Source: Dryocola sp. LX212
GTDB lineage: Bacteria; Pseudomonadota; Gammaproteobacteria; Enterobacterales; Enterobacteriaceae
Length of the DNA stretch: 64,000 nt
Direction: 5' to 3'
Assembly: GCA_041504365.1 (NCBI GenBank)
Contig: CP167917.1
Location: forward strand, 2,046,001 to 2,110,000
This document shows, piece by piece, positions 19,884 to 27,803 of this stretch. Below the pieces are notes generated by a model. It was not told the origin of the DNA, ran no database searches, and saw only the letters and a list, made by a program, of their open reading frames with translations. Position 1 is the first letter of the stretch. Each line of letters opens with the position of its first letter. The position numbers were made by a program, and so were the translations under genes.

Positions 19884-21146
19884 CTAGCCGCGGGCGTAAG
19901 CAACAGGAACATCCGTAATTTTTGTTGTCCAGGCTGGGGAAAGCAGAGCGCGTTTCATCTGCCACTCCTGCTGAATGCCCTGCCCGGCAAACCAGAGTTT
20001 ACCCATACCTTTCTTTTTCACCTCGTCGAGCAGGCTCATCAGGGCTTCACTGTTGGGGCGCGGAGCACGATCGTCAAACAAATTCAGCTGCGCTACGCCC
20101 TGGCTGTAGAAATCCCCCAGCATGACCCCCGCCTTTTGATAGCGTGGCCCGTTCTTCCAGATTTCATCCAGGCAGCGAGTCGCCGCCGCCATAATATCGC
20201 GCGTGTCCTGCGTGGGGGTCATAAGGCGGGTGCCGCAGTTGTTGCCGTAATAAGGTTCGTGAAGATCGAACGGGCTGCTTTTGATAAAGGCACTGATGTA
20301 GCAGCAATACTGGTGCTGGGCGCGAAGTTTTTCGGCGGCGCGTGCGGCATAGTTGCATATCGCTTCCCGAACGGAGCGGTAATCCTGCACGCGGGCGCCG
20401 AACGAGCGGGAACTGATAATTTCCTGCTTTATCGGCACAAACTCCTCAAATACCAGACAGGGCTCACCGCGCAATTCGCGAACCGTTCTTTCCAGTACGA
20501 CGCTGAAGTGTTTGCGGATAAACCGCAGATCGCTGTCTGCCAGCTGGATTACGTTGTCGATCCCCATTGCGTTCAGCTTTTTACCAATTCGCCGCCCCAC
20601 GCCCCACACTTCGCTGACAGGCATCAGCGCCATCAGCTTTCTTTGCCGCTCACGGCTGGAAAGGTCGACCACGCCTCCGGTCTGCGTCCAAAGCTTGGCC
20701 GCATGGTTGGCGAGCTTTGCCAGCGTTTTGGTGGGCGCTATGCCCACCCCTACGGTCAGCCGGGTGCGTTTATAAATAGTCCTGCGGATCTCTCGTCCAA
20801 AAGCGTCCAGATCGGGGATACCGCTTACGTCGGCGAAGGCTTCATCGATGCTGTAAACCTCCACGCGTGGGCAGATCTCTTCCAGCGTATCCATTACCCG
20901 GTAGCTCATATCACCATACAGCTCGTAGTTGCTGCTGAAGGTGATAACGTTATGCTTCTCGAAGATATCCCGCTGTTTGAAGTAGGGCGCCCCCATGGTG
21001 ATAGCCAGCTTTTTAGCTTCTGCCGAGCGGGCGATCACGCAGCCATCGTTATTGGAAAGCACCACCACCGGCAGGCCCTGTAGCTTTGGATTCCAGGCCA
21101 GCTCGCAGCTGGCATAAAATGAATTCACATCGACAAGGGCAAACAT
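19884..21146 (-). CDS. umuC: UmuC, catalytic subunit of DNA polymerase V
   Basis: Y-family translesion polymerase subunit, active as UmuD'2C on RecA-coated DNA. Palm-domain acidic residues are in MFALVDVNSFYAS (Asp6) and YSIDEAF. It has 420 residues from the start at MFALVD, close to E. coli UmuC (422). The longer open frame upstream would overlap umuD and adds an unrelated hydrophobic stretch, so it is rejected. It begins 7 bases after the umuD stop, so it is in the umuDC operon under the LexA box at 21618. Confidence 0.94.
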   Translation of the reverse strand: MFALVDVNSFYASCELAWNPKLQGLPVVVLSNNDGCVIARSAEAKKLAITMGAPYFKQRDIFEKHNVITFSSNYELYGDMSYRVMDTLEEICPRVEVYSIDEAFADVSGIPDLDAFGREIRRTIYKRTRLTVGVGIAPTKTLAKLANHAAKLWTQTGGVVDLSSRERQRKLMALMPVSEVWGVGRRIGKKLNAMGIDNVIQLADSDLRFIRKHFSVVLERTVRELRGEPCLVFEEFVPIKQEIISSRSFGARVQDYRSVREAICNYAARAAEKLRAQHQYCCYISAFIKSSPFDLHEPYYGNNCGTRLMTPTQDTRDIMAAATRCLDEIWKNGPRYQKAGVMLGDFYSQGVAQLNLFDDRAPRPNSEALMSLLDEVKKKGMGKLWFAGQGIQQEWQMKRALLSPAWTTKITDVPVAYARG

Positions 21147-21153
21147 AGCGCGA

Positions 21154-21600
21154 TCAACTTGCTGACTGGCGGGTGCAAACGCGACGAAAAGTATTAATGA
21201 CGGTAGTGACAACGCCCACGATGCGGGTATCGTCCTCATCATTAAGCAAAATCGGCGCATACTCCGGGTTTTCTGCTCGCAGGTGCGGGGTGGGGCGCAG
21301 CACCAGGCGTTTCACGGTGAACTCACCGTTCAGGCAGGCGACAACGATATCGTGATGGTCGGCCCGCAGGCTGCTGTCTACCAGCAGCAATGAGCCGTCC
21401 AGAATACCGGCATCCCGCATCGATTCGCCCGAGACTCGCAGCACGTAGGTTGCAGAAGGGTGGGAGATCAGGTGCTTTACTAGGTTGATCCCCTCATCCA
21501 TATAATCTGCCGCCGGGCTGGGGAAACCCGCAGAGATGCGCTCCAGGTAAAGGGGAAGCGTCGGGGAGTTCAGGCTGACGTCAAGACGGTACAACATCAT
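21154..21600 (-). CDS. umuD: UmuD, self-cleaving accessory subunit of DNA polymerase V
   Basis: LexA-like S24 peptidase fold. RecA filaments promote self-cleavage to UmuD', which joins UmuC. The catalytic serine (SGESM, Ser60) and lysine (FTVKRL, Lys97) are at the E. coli positions. The cleavage site is Ala24-Gly25, as in LexA and MucA, where E. coli UmuD has Cys24-Gly25. Two tandem ATG codons start it; the first gives the E. coli residue numbering. The C-terminus runs a few residues longer than E. coli UmuD (148 against 139). A LexA box lies 17 bases upstream. Confidence 0.93.
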   Translation of the reverse strand: MMLYRLDVSLNSPTLPLYLERISAGFPSPAADYMDEGINLVKHLISHPSATYVLRVSGESMRDAGILDGSLLLVDSSLRADHHDIVVACLNGEFTVKRLVLRPTPHLRAENPEYAPILLNDEDDTRIVGVVTTVINTFRRVCTRQSAS

Positions 21601-21617
21601 GATCGGTTACTCATATG

Positions 21618-21637
21618 TACTGTGAATACATACAGTG
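21618..21637 (-). promoter_or_regulatory. LexA (SOS) box of umuDC
   Basis: TACTGTGAATACATACAGTG has the perfect CTG-N10-CAG core and matches the LexA consensus closely. It lies just upstream of umuD, where SOS repression of umuDC is expected. Confidence 0.93.
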
Positions 21638-21654
21638 TTAACTGAATTGCTATC

Positions 21655-21711
21655 GCGATCAAGTCGCTTGCCGACACTTTCTGAAAAGCGCTTGATGTGC
21701 TGATGAATTTA
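21655..21711. repeat. 57 bp module, copy 1 (umuD side)
   Basis: This stretch recurs at 27646-27702 with 54 of 57 bases identical, same orientation. It contains an imperfect inverted repeat (ATCAAGTCGCTT ... AAGCGCTTGAT) that could fold into a hairpin. It begins 17 bases after the end of a LexA box, as does the second copy. The two copies bracket the autotransporter and LysR genes. Confidence 0.85.
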
Positions 21712-22035
21712 TTTTTGCAGGGTCGGGAGCCAGCAGTCGCAGCAGAGAAAGAGAAAATACCTTTCCAGGAATGCATCACGCGATCTACCACGCCTCTCAT
21801 TTAATTTTTTATTACATTTTCACTTGCATACGATTAAACACAAATTAATTCGCAATTAAATTCTGCTTATGTTAGTGGCTGGCATATTTATTTAACATGA
21901 TTGAATAAGGTGCGCTGGTTATTTTTTAAGGCATTTATTTCGTCATTGCCTTGAGCGTAATGGGAAGGTTCATGCTTGCCATGAATTTTTATTGATCACT
22001 GCTGCAAGAATACTATGGTGTCTGGAGGCATTCAT
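21712..22035. other. AT-rich leader of the autotransporter gene
   Basis: Together with the SOS box and repeat this makes a gene-free gap of about 435 bases. The sequence becomes strongly AT-rich from about 21800, as expected for a promoter region silenced by nucleoid proteins in acquired DNA (inference). No coding frame of recognisable product lies in it. Confidence 0.5.
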
Positions 22036-25000
22036 ATGAAAATAATTAAAATTTTGTCAACGGACGCTCATCACGCCCCTTGTTCTCTTCATTTAAAAAC
22101 ATCCGCGAGCCTGATTGCCGGGGTTCTAAGCTTTGGTTGCATGGATGCAAATGCAGACATCGACGTGAACACATCCGGAAATGCAGGTATTACCAGTTCA
22201 GGTTTATATGTTGATGAAAATATAAAAATGTATGCGACCAGGACCACAGGCATCAAAGCAGAAAACAATACGAATATTTCTCTAAGCCTGGGAAGCATTA
22301 AAAACAATGCTGTCTCCGCTGCCGGAGCAAAGGGTCAGGTCGGAATCAGCGCCGCTGAGAATAGTCATATTTCCCTCACGGATACTACCGTATTAATGGA
22401 TCCCAAAACGGGTACTGGCGCAACAGTGACCGCAAATGACATGAGAGGAATTGTTGTTAATTCTGGCAGCCGTGTGGTTCTGGATAACACCAGTGTTATC
22501 CTCGGCGGGGGAGCAAAGGGGAATAATAATGGGGGCGCTGTCGTCTCCGGCGATGACGCTGAAATTTCCCTGAAAAATTCCTCTCTACTGACGTCTTCAT
22601 GGGGGGCGGTAGGCGTAGCAGCAGGACAAGGAGGCAGAATCAATCTTACGGAGGGAACCAAAATTCTGACCACCGGGACTCGCGGGAATAATGGCGGCAG
22701 TCATGGCATTACTGTAGAGAGCGCTGGAAGCCAGCTGTATGCAGAAAACGCCTCAATCAACACGACCGGCGGCTCGGCATATGGTGTAAAGGCAACCGAA
22801 GGGGGGAAACTCGATTTAAAAGATACCGCCATCTACACCGGCGGGGGCTATGGACATGGGGTAGTCATCGATGGTCCATCGGAGGCGACGATTTCAGGCG
22901 GCCTCATCCAGACTACGGGCAAAGGGGCTACTGGATTATGGGCGCGTAGCGGTGCCAACGTTAATCTGCAGAACGGTGGAAAAATAGAGACGTCAGGGGC
23001 AGCGATATCAGCTACCGCCCCGCTGGATAACGAAAAAACGCTCAGCCTGAGTCATGTATTACTGGCCAGTGGTGAAAACACCGTGGTTACCGGACGAGAC
23101 CTCCAGTTAACTTCTTCTGCCGTGAGCGCGAGTGCTGTAAGAGCCGAAGATAATGCCCGGATCTCCTTATTTGACACTCTTGTTGAGACCACCGGCACGG
23201 CAACCAGCACGACGACCACCGCAGCCCTGCACGCATTGTCTGGTGCGGCTATCAGCGGGACCGGTTTGTCTGTCGACGTTAGCGGAACAAATCAGGGTGG
23301 AATCCGTGCCGAAGGCGCGAACAGCGAAATTTCCCTTGTTAACAGCACGGTCTCCGTCAGCGGTCCGGGAAATGCGCTGCATTCCAGTGCCGCTGCTCGC
23401 GCCATTTCGGGGGCGTCTGTTTCCGTGACCCACTCTGCCTTAACCACCACCGGCATGACAAGCCACGGTGTCTCCGTGGAAGGTGCGGGTTCCCGCGCCC
23501 TGATCCGCGACACAACTATTGAAACGCGTGGCGCACGCAGCTCAAGTGTGAACATCAACGACGGAGCTAGTGCCGAAATCTACAGCAGTAAAATGCTGAC
23601 TACCGCAGGCTCGGGCATCACTGGTCCGTGGTCGCCGGGGATATTGCTTCAGGGAGCTGGTTCATCCTTGCTTCTGAAAGACAGCGAGATTTTCACTACG
23701 CAAAGCCCCAGCGGCGGGATCAGTGCCGGCAGCGGCAGCCAGCTTGAGGTGAACACAAGCAGAATAACCACCTCCGGTGATTATGGTACCGGTATTGGCG
23801 TCGCCAACAGCACCGCAGTCATCACCAACAGCCATATTAATACCTCCGGCAATGATAATGCGATGGGGATTGTGGCGAACGGCGGTGCTACGGTAACGGT
23901 AACGGGAGGCAGCGTCACCACGACTGGCAACGGCTCGCCGGTACAGTCAAATCTCACGTTCCCTCACGCCCTGGCCTCACGCAGCCCCGGTGCAATGCTC
24001 ACCGTTGATGGAACCACCCTGGTGACAAAAGGCGCTCAGGCCTACGGTGCCACCGCCGATGACGGCGGAAGCATCATCCTGAGAAATCTGTCAGTCAAAA
24101 CGCTGGGGGAAAACTCAATCGGTTTATATGCCGGTATCGGCGTGCTAAAACCGGGCAGCGTGGGGCTGACCGCGACAAATGTTTCCGTCGAAACGCTGGG
24201 TGATAATGCGGCCGGTGCGTTTGCTGGCCGCAAATATAAATCTGAAACCGCTGAAATGGCGCTGGACGGCGTCGCGCTGGCAACGCATGGTGATAATTCA
24301 CTTGGGCTCTGGGCTGAAGCAGGTGCCGGGCTGACGGCTAATAATACTGTGATAACCACCGACGGTGCGCTATCTCACGGCATTCTGGCGAGCAACGGCG
24401 GGCGGGTTCAGGCGAATAATGTCGTGGTCACAGCGCACGGCGAAAATGCGGCGGCGCTGGCCGTTCAGGGAACAGATGCCTGGACCGGGCAGGCAAATTT
24501 AATGAACACGACCCTTTCAGGGGAGCATGGCCACGGCATTGAAACCACCGGTTATGCGGATATCACTATGCAGAACAGCCGGGTGACAGGAGAACGGCAG
24601 TGGTTACAGGTAAACAATGGGGCGGGTAATTTGCAGGGTCACGCTAATATTAATCTGTCCGGGAGTGTGGCTACCGGTGCGGCGTTAACGCAGGACAATG
24701 CACATTCAGAAGTCGCGCTGAACAACACCAGCCTGTGGTTCTTAACCGATAATTCTGTGCTCGGTACGCTAAGTAATAATCAAAGCCTTATTCATTTCAG
24801 TACGTCAGAGAACCATCAGTATAAGTCATTGACGGTGAATAATTATCACGGCGACAACGGAACAATTGCGTTAAATACGCATCTGCACGATGACAATTCC
24901 CCCTCGGACCAGGTGGTGATTAATCGCGGACATGCCGATGGCTCAACCAATCTTAAAATCTCGAATACCAACGGCAGCGGCGCACTGACTCGCGGCAACG

Positions 25001-26439
25001 GTATTAAAGTCGTGGATGCCATCAATGGTGGGACCACGACAGCCGGAGCGTTCAGCTTGTTAAGTAAAGTGAAGGCGGGGCCGTATCAGTACACACTATA
25101 TCGATCAAGCGTGGACGGGAGTAATGAGCAGGCGTGGTACCTGCGTTCACATAAAGAAACCGATAGCCCGGGCAATGATATCGTTATCCCGCCGAATAAA
25201 CCTGATGATGAAATTCCTGCCATTCCACCAGATAATAAGCCTGATGATGAAACGCCTGCCATTCCACCAGATAATAAGCCTGATGATGAAACGCCTGCCA
25301 TTCCACCAGATAATAAACCTGATGATGAAATCCCTGCCGTTCCATCAGATAATAAGCCTGATCCGGGAAAACAACCGCCAGAAGGCAGCGATGAGACAGG
25401 CAATGATGGGGAAGGGGCACCCCCTGATCCGGTTGTTGAGCGACCTGTCGTCCCTGATTACCGAGCTGAAACCTCGCTGTATAAAGAGCTTCCGCAGCTG
25501 GCTTTACTCTACAATCGCATGCTCATGGACAGCCTCCATGAACGTACCGGCGAGCAATTCGCCAGCCCGGAAAATATTAAAAGAGCCGAAGCATCGCCTT
25601 CAATGAGCTGGGGGCGTGCCATCTATAAAAAAGGACGTCTGGATTTAAATGAATCCGAATCACGGTTTACGCTGAATGCCATTCAGCTGGGCATCGATTT
25701 ATACCGTAGGAGGAATGAAGAAGGGCGTTCCGATTTTGCCGGCGTGACGGGGAGTTTGGGCAAAATTAATAGCAAGGTCACGCACGCTGAGGGTGAATTT
25801 GCGGGCAGGAATGCCCTCAAATCGTGGGGTGCAGGCGTTTACTGGACTCATTTTACACCATCGGGCACCTATCTGGATGCCGTTGCGCAATACAATCGCT
25901 ATTATGCGGAGTCTTCACCGCACGACCTGGCTACGGTGAAGACAAAGGGCTATGGTTTAGCTGCCTCGCTGGAGACAGGATACCCATGGCAGCCTGACAA
26001 AAACGTGAAGCGTTTCGTTGAACCCCAGGCGCAGCTGGTTTATTCAACCGCAAAGCTGGACCGTCTTGATGATGATGCCGCTACCGTTAACTTTAGTAAA
26101 AGCGAGTCGCTTACAGGCCGGGTAAGCTTACGTTTTCACCAGACCTGGGATCATAACGGCAAAGAGAAAAACAGGAATAAACAGACCCAAACGACGCTCT
26201 GGCTACGTCCGGGGCTCCTGCATGAGTTCAAAGGGAAAAGCAGCACGGAATTTAGTTCGCAGGATGGCGCTGTGCCTTTCACCGCTAATACATCAGGAAC
26301 ATCGGGGCAGGTTATTGCCGGGAAAGATCATCAGTTTAACAACAGCGTTTCGCTTACCGGTACAATGAGCTACGAAAAATCCCTGGCGGGAGAGAATAAA
26401 AATTATGGTGGCATCGTCGGTATTAAAATAAAGTTTTAA
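22036..26439 (+). CDS. Large autotransporter adhesin (type Va secretion)
   Basis: A 1467-residue AIDA/pertactin-type autotransporter. It has an extended N-terminus with a signal peptide ending near MDANA. A very long passenger rich in Gly, Ser, Thr, Asn and TTG/GHG motifs follows, in repeats typical of a right-handed beta-helix. Then come a proline-rich linker with four 13-residue repeats and a C-terminal beta-barrel of about 280 residues ending in KIKF, a terminal Phe as needed for outer-membrane assembly. The ATG at 22036 has TGGAGG seven bases upstream; the ATG at 22015 has none. Its role is probably adhesion or biofilm, but no subfamily name is assigned. It converges on a LysR gene. Confidence 0.9.
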   Translation: MKIIKILSTDAHHAPCSLHLKTSASLIAGVLSFGCMDANADIDVNTSGNAGITSSGLYVDENIKMYATRTTGIKAENNTNISLSLGSIKNNAVSAAGAKGQVGISAAENSHISLTDTTVLMDPKTGTGATVTANDMRGIVVNSGSRVVLDNTSVILGGGAKGNNNGGAVVSGDDAEISLKNSSLLTSSWGAVGVAAGQGGRINLTEGTKILTTGTRGNNGGSHGITVESAGSQLYAENASINTTGGSAYGVKATEGGKLDLKDTAIYTGGGYGHGVVIDGPSEATISGGLIQTTGKGATGLWARSGANVNLQNGGKIETSGAAISATAPLDNEKTLSLSHVLLASGENTVVTGRDLQLTSSAVSASAVRAEDNARISLFDTLVETTGTATSTTTTAALHALSGAAISGTGLSVDVSGTNQGGIRAEGANSEISLVNSTVSVSGPGNALHSSAAARAISGASVSVTHSALTTTGMTSHGVSVEGAGSRALIRDTTIETRGARSSSVNINDGASAEIYSSKMLTTAGSGITGPWSPGILLQGAGSSLLLKDSEIFTTQSPSGGISAGSGSQLEVNTSRITTSGDYGTGIGVANSTAVITNSHINTSGNDNAMGIVANGGATVTVTGGSVTTTGNGSPVQSNLTFPHALASRSPGAMLTVDGTTLVTKGAQAYGATADDGGSIILRNLSVKTLGENSIGLYAGIGVLKPGSVGLTATNVSVETLGDNAAGAFAGRKYKSETAEMALDGVALATHGDNSLGLWAEAGAGLTANNTVITTDGALSHGILASNGGRVQANNVVVTAHGENAAALAVQGTDAWTGQANLMNTTLSGEHGHGIETTGYADITMQNSRVTGERQWLQVNNGAGNLQGHANINLSGSVATGAALTQDNAHSEVALNNTSLWFLTDNSVLGTLSNNQSLIHFSTSENHQYKSLTVNNYHGDNGTIALNTHLHDDNSPSDQVVINRGHADGSTNLKISNTNGSGALTRGNGIKVVDAINGGTTTAGAFSLLSKVKAGPYQYTLYRSSVDGSNEQAWYLRSHKETDSPGNDIVIPPNKPDDEIPAIPPDNKPDDETPAIPPDNKPDDETPAIPPDNKPDDEIPAVPSDNKPDPGKQPPEGSDETGNDGEGAPPDPVVERPVVPDYRAETSLYKELPQLALLYNRMLMDSLHERTGEQFASPENIKRAEASPSMSWGRAIYKKGRLDLNESESRFTLNAIQLGIDLYRRRNEEGRSDFAGVTGSLGKINSKVTHAEGEFAGRNALKSWGAGVYWTHFTPSGTYLDAVAQYNRYYAESSPHDLATVKTKGYGLAASLETGYPWQPDKNVKRFVEPQAQLVYSTAKLDRLDDDAATVNFSKSESLTGRVSLRFHQTWDHNGKEKNRNKQTQTTLWLRPGLLHEFKGKSSTEFSSQDGAVPFTANTSGTSGQVIAGKDHQFNNSVSLTGTMSYEKSLAGENKNYGGIVGIKIKF
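25201..25356 (+). repeat. Four tandem 39 bp repeats in the autotransporter linker
   Basis: Four in-frame copies of a 39 bp unit encode the 13-residue sequence PDDE(I/T)PA(I/V)P(P/S)DNK. The middle two are almost identical in DNA, indicating recent expansion. They form a stiff acidic, proline-rich stalk between passenger and barrel, and copy number could vary by slippage without breaking frame. Confidence 0.92.
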
Positions 26440-26477
26440 ATTTCATAGCGTATTCATATGAGCGTACTTAAAATTAA

Positions 26478-27407
26478 TTATGGCCTGGTCCTATTTAAAA
26501 GGATTTGTAAAAAAAACCGAAAATTATTTGATGCTTCCATTTCCTTGCGGTACGTCATGTAGATATCTATTTTTGGAACAGGAAATAAAGGCTTTATCGC
26601 TCGCAGATTAAAAAAACCAGCCAGGTCAAAAAATGTTTTGCTGGAAACAAAACCAATGCAGTCAGTTTGTGAAAGGACGGATAACTGAGCCAGAACAGAA
26701 TTGGTTTCAAAGACGAAATGCCGACTCCCAACACTCTCCATAGAGGTCTTTTGAATGTATTTTACGTAACTGTCTGAGTTTATATACCCAACAAAATCAA
26801 GCGTTTCTAGTTGCTCTGATGTGATGTCTTTTTCATGGTAAGGATTGGTGCTACGGCAAACCAAAACGAATTCTGTTTTAGAGTATTGAATGCACTTCAA
26901 TGCCGGATTGATGATAGGTGCCGCGGAGAAAATAACATCCACTTTTCGTAAGTTGAGGAGCTCATCTGCATCAGGTAGATAGACGTTCGTTTCTATGTAT
27001 TTTATTTTATAAGGTATTTTGTCATCTTTTATCTTTTTTAGCAGGGTGGGTAGATCGTGCAGCACGAGAGAGAAGGGAGAGTAGATTACCAGTTCTTCCC
27101 TTTTGTTTGTTTTTTCAACGTGATTGACAGCGTCACTTATTTGTTCAATAAGTTTATGCGTTTGTACATAAAGATCGTCAGAAAAAAGAGTAGGGGAAAT
27201 AGAGTTGCCATGACGAATGAAAAGGGGATCCTGAAAATGAAGCCGCAACTTTTGCAATGACTGACTAACCGAGGGCGGAGTTACCCCCAATATCTCTGAT
27301 ACAGCAGTAATGCTTCTTGTGGAATAGATAAGGCAGAAAATAGTTAATAAGTTCAGGTTGAAAGAAGTGACGCCCATAAGTTTGTCTGATATATGTTCTC
27401 TGTTCAT
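26478..27407 (-). CDS. LysR-family regulator, YbdO/YbeF-like, AT-rich
   Basis: A LysR-type regulator of 309 residues. The N-terminal helix-turn-helix reads NLNLLTIFCLIYST...VTPPSVSQSLQKLR. A periplasmic-binding-like effector domain follows. The helix-turn-helix resembles the LeuO/YbdO/YbeF branch. Its DNA is visibly more AT-rich than the housekeeping genes, a sign of acquisition. It faces the autotransporter tail to tail, 38 bases apart, so it does not share a promoter with it. It may still regulate it, but nothing in the sequence proves this. Effector unknown. Confidence 0.82.
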   Translation of the reverse strand: MNREHISDKLMGVTSFNLNLLTIFCLIYSTRSITAVSEILGVTPPSVSQSLQKLRLHFQDPLFIRHGNSISPTLFSDDLYVQTHKLIEQISDAVNHVEKTNKREELVIYSPFSLVLHDLPTLLKKIKDDKIPYKIKYIETNVYLPDADELLNLRKVDVIFSAAPIINPALKCIQYSKTEFVLVCRSTNPYHEKDITSEQLETLDFVGYINSDSYVKYIQKTSMESVGSRHFVFETNSVLAQLSVLSQTDCIGFVSSKTFFDLAGFFNLRAIKPLFPVPKIDIYMTYRKEMEASNNFRFFLQILLNRTRP

Positions 27408-27608
27408 TTTTATACCGTTGGTTAATTCGCTTCAAAATTATACTTGTATATTGTTACGGACGATTTATTCAGAAACGCTACTGCACAGCATAAATAAGTA
27501 TTCCTGAGTATAGTGGACAATATAGGCAGCGTGAGCGGATCGCTACGTATTTACCAGGCACTACAGAAGCATAGCAGAAGCATAAATGCCTCAAAAGACG
27601 CCTTTATA
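27408..27608. other. Intergenic region upstream of the LysR gene
   Basis: This is the left part of a gene-free stretch of about 400 bases (to 27803). It is AT-rich and contains two copies of AGAAGCATA nine bases apart near 27560. It presumably holds the LysR promoter. No remnant of umuD or a transposase was recognised. Confidence 0.4.
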
Positions 27609-27628
27609 TACTGTGATTATATCCAGTC
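27609..27628. promoter_or_regulatory. Second LexA-like box, orphan
   Basis: TACTGTGATTATATCCAGTC has the CTG-N10-CAG core and fits the LexA consensus, somewhat less well than the umuD box. No SOS-type gene starts beside it; the nearest genes are the LysR gene (201 bases, leftward) and btsS (176 bases, rightward). It is spaced 17 bases from the 57 bp module exactly as at umuD, so it looks like a duplicated umuD promoter region. Confidence 0.7.
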
Positions 27629-27645
27629 TTGGACCGGAGGCTGTA

Positions 27646-27702
27646 GCGATCAAGCCGCTTGCCGACACTTTCTAAAAAACGCTTGATGTGCTGATGAATT
27701 TA
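27646..27702. repeat. 57 bp module, copy 2 (btsS side)
   Basis: Direct repeat of 21655-21711, 54 of 57 bases identical. Weaker similarity continues a few bases leftward (58 of 63 from 27640). Two of the three changes weaken the internal inverted repeat, so this looks like the copy under less constraint. Confidence 0.85.
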
Positions 27703-27803
27703 GCTCGTTATCACGGCGCGTTTCGGTAACTTCAGGCTGATTCAAAGAAATAGTTTCCGTTGCAGGGTACAGTCGCGGCGTGTTGGATAACGGATGTCCG
27801 GAT

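Noticed and set aside
21597-21800. Frame reaching from umuD into the 57 bp module
   Set aside because: It overlaps the LexA box and the repeat and is AT-rich at the end; there is no start signal.
25201-25356. CRISPR array
   Set aside because: The regular 39 bp repeat is inside a coding frame, has no spacers, and encodes the autotransporter stalk.
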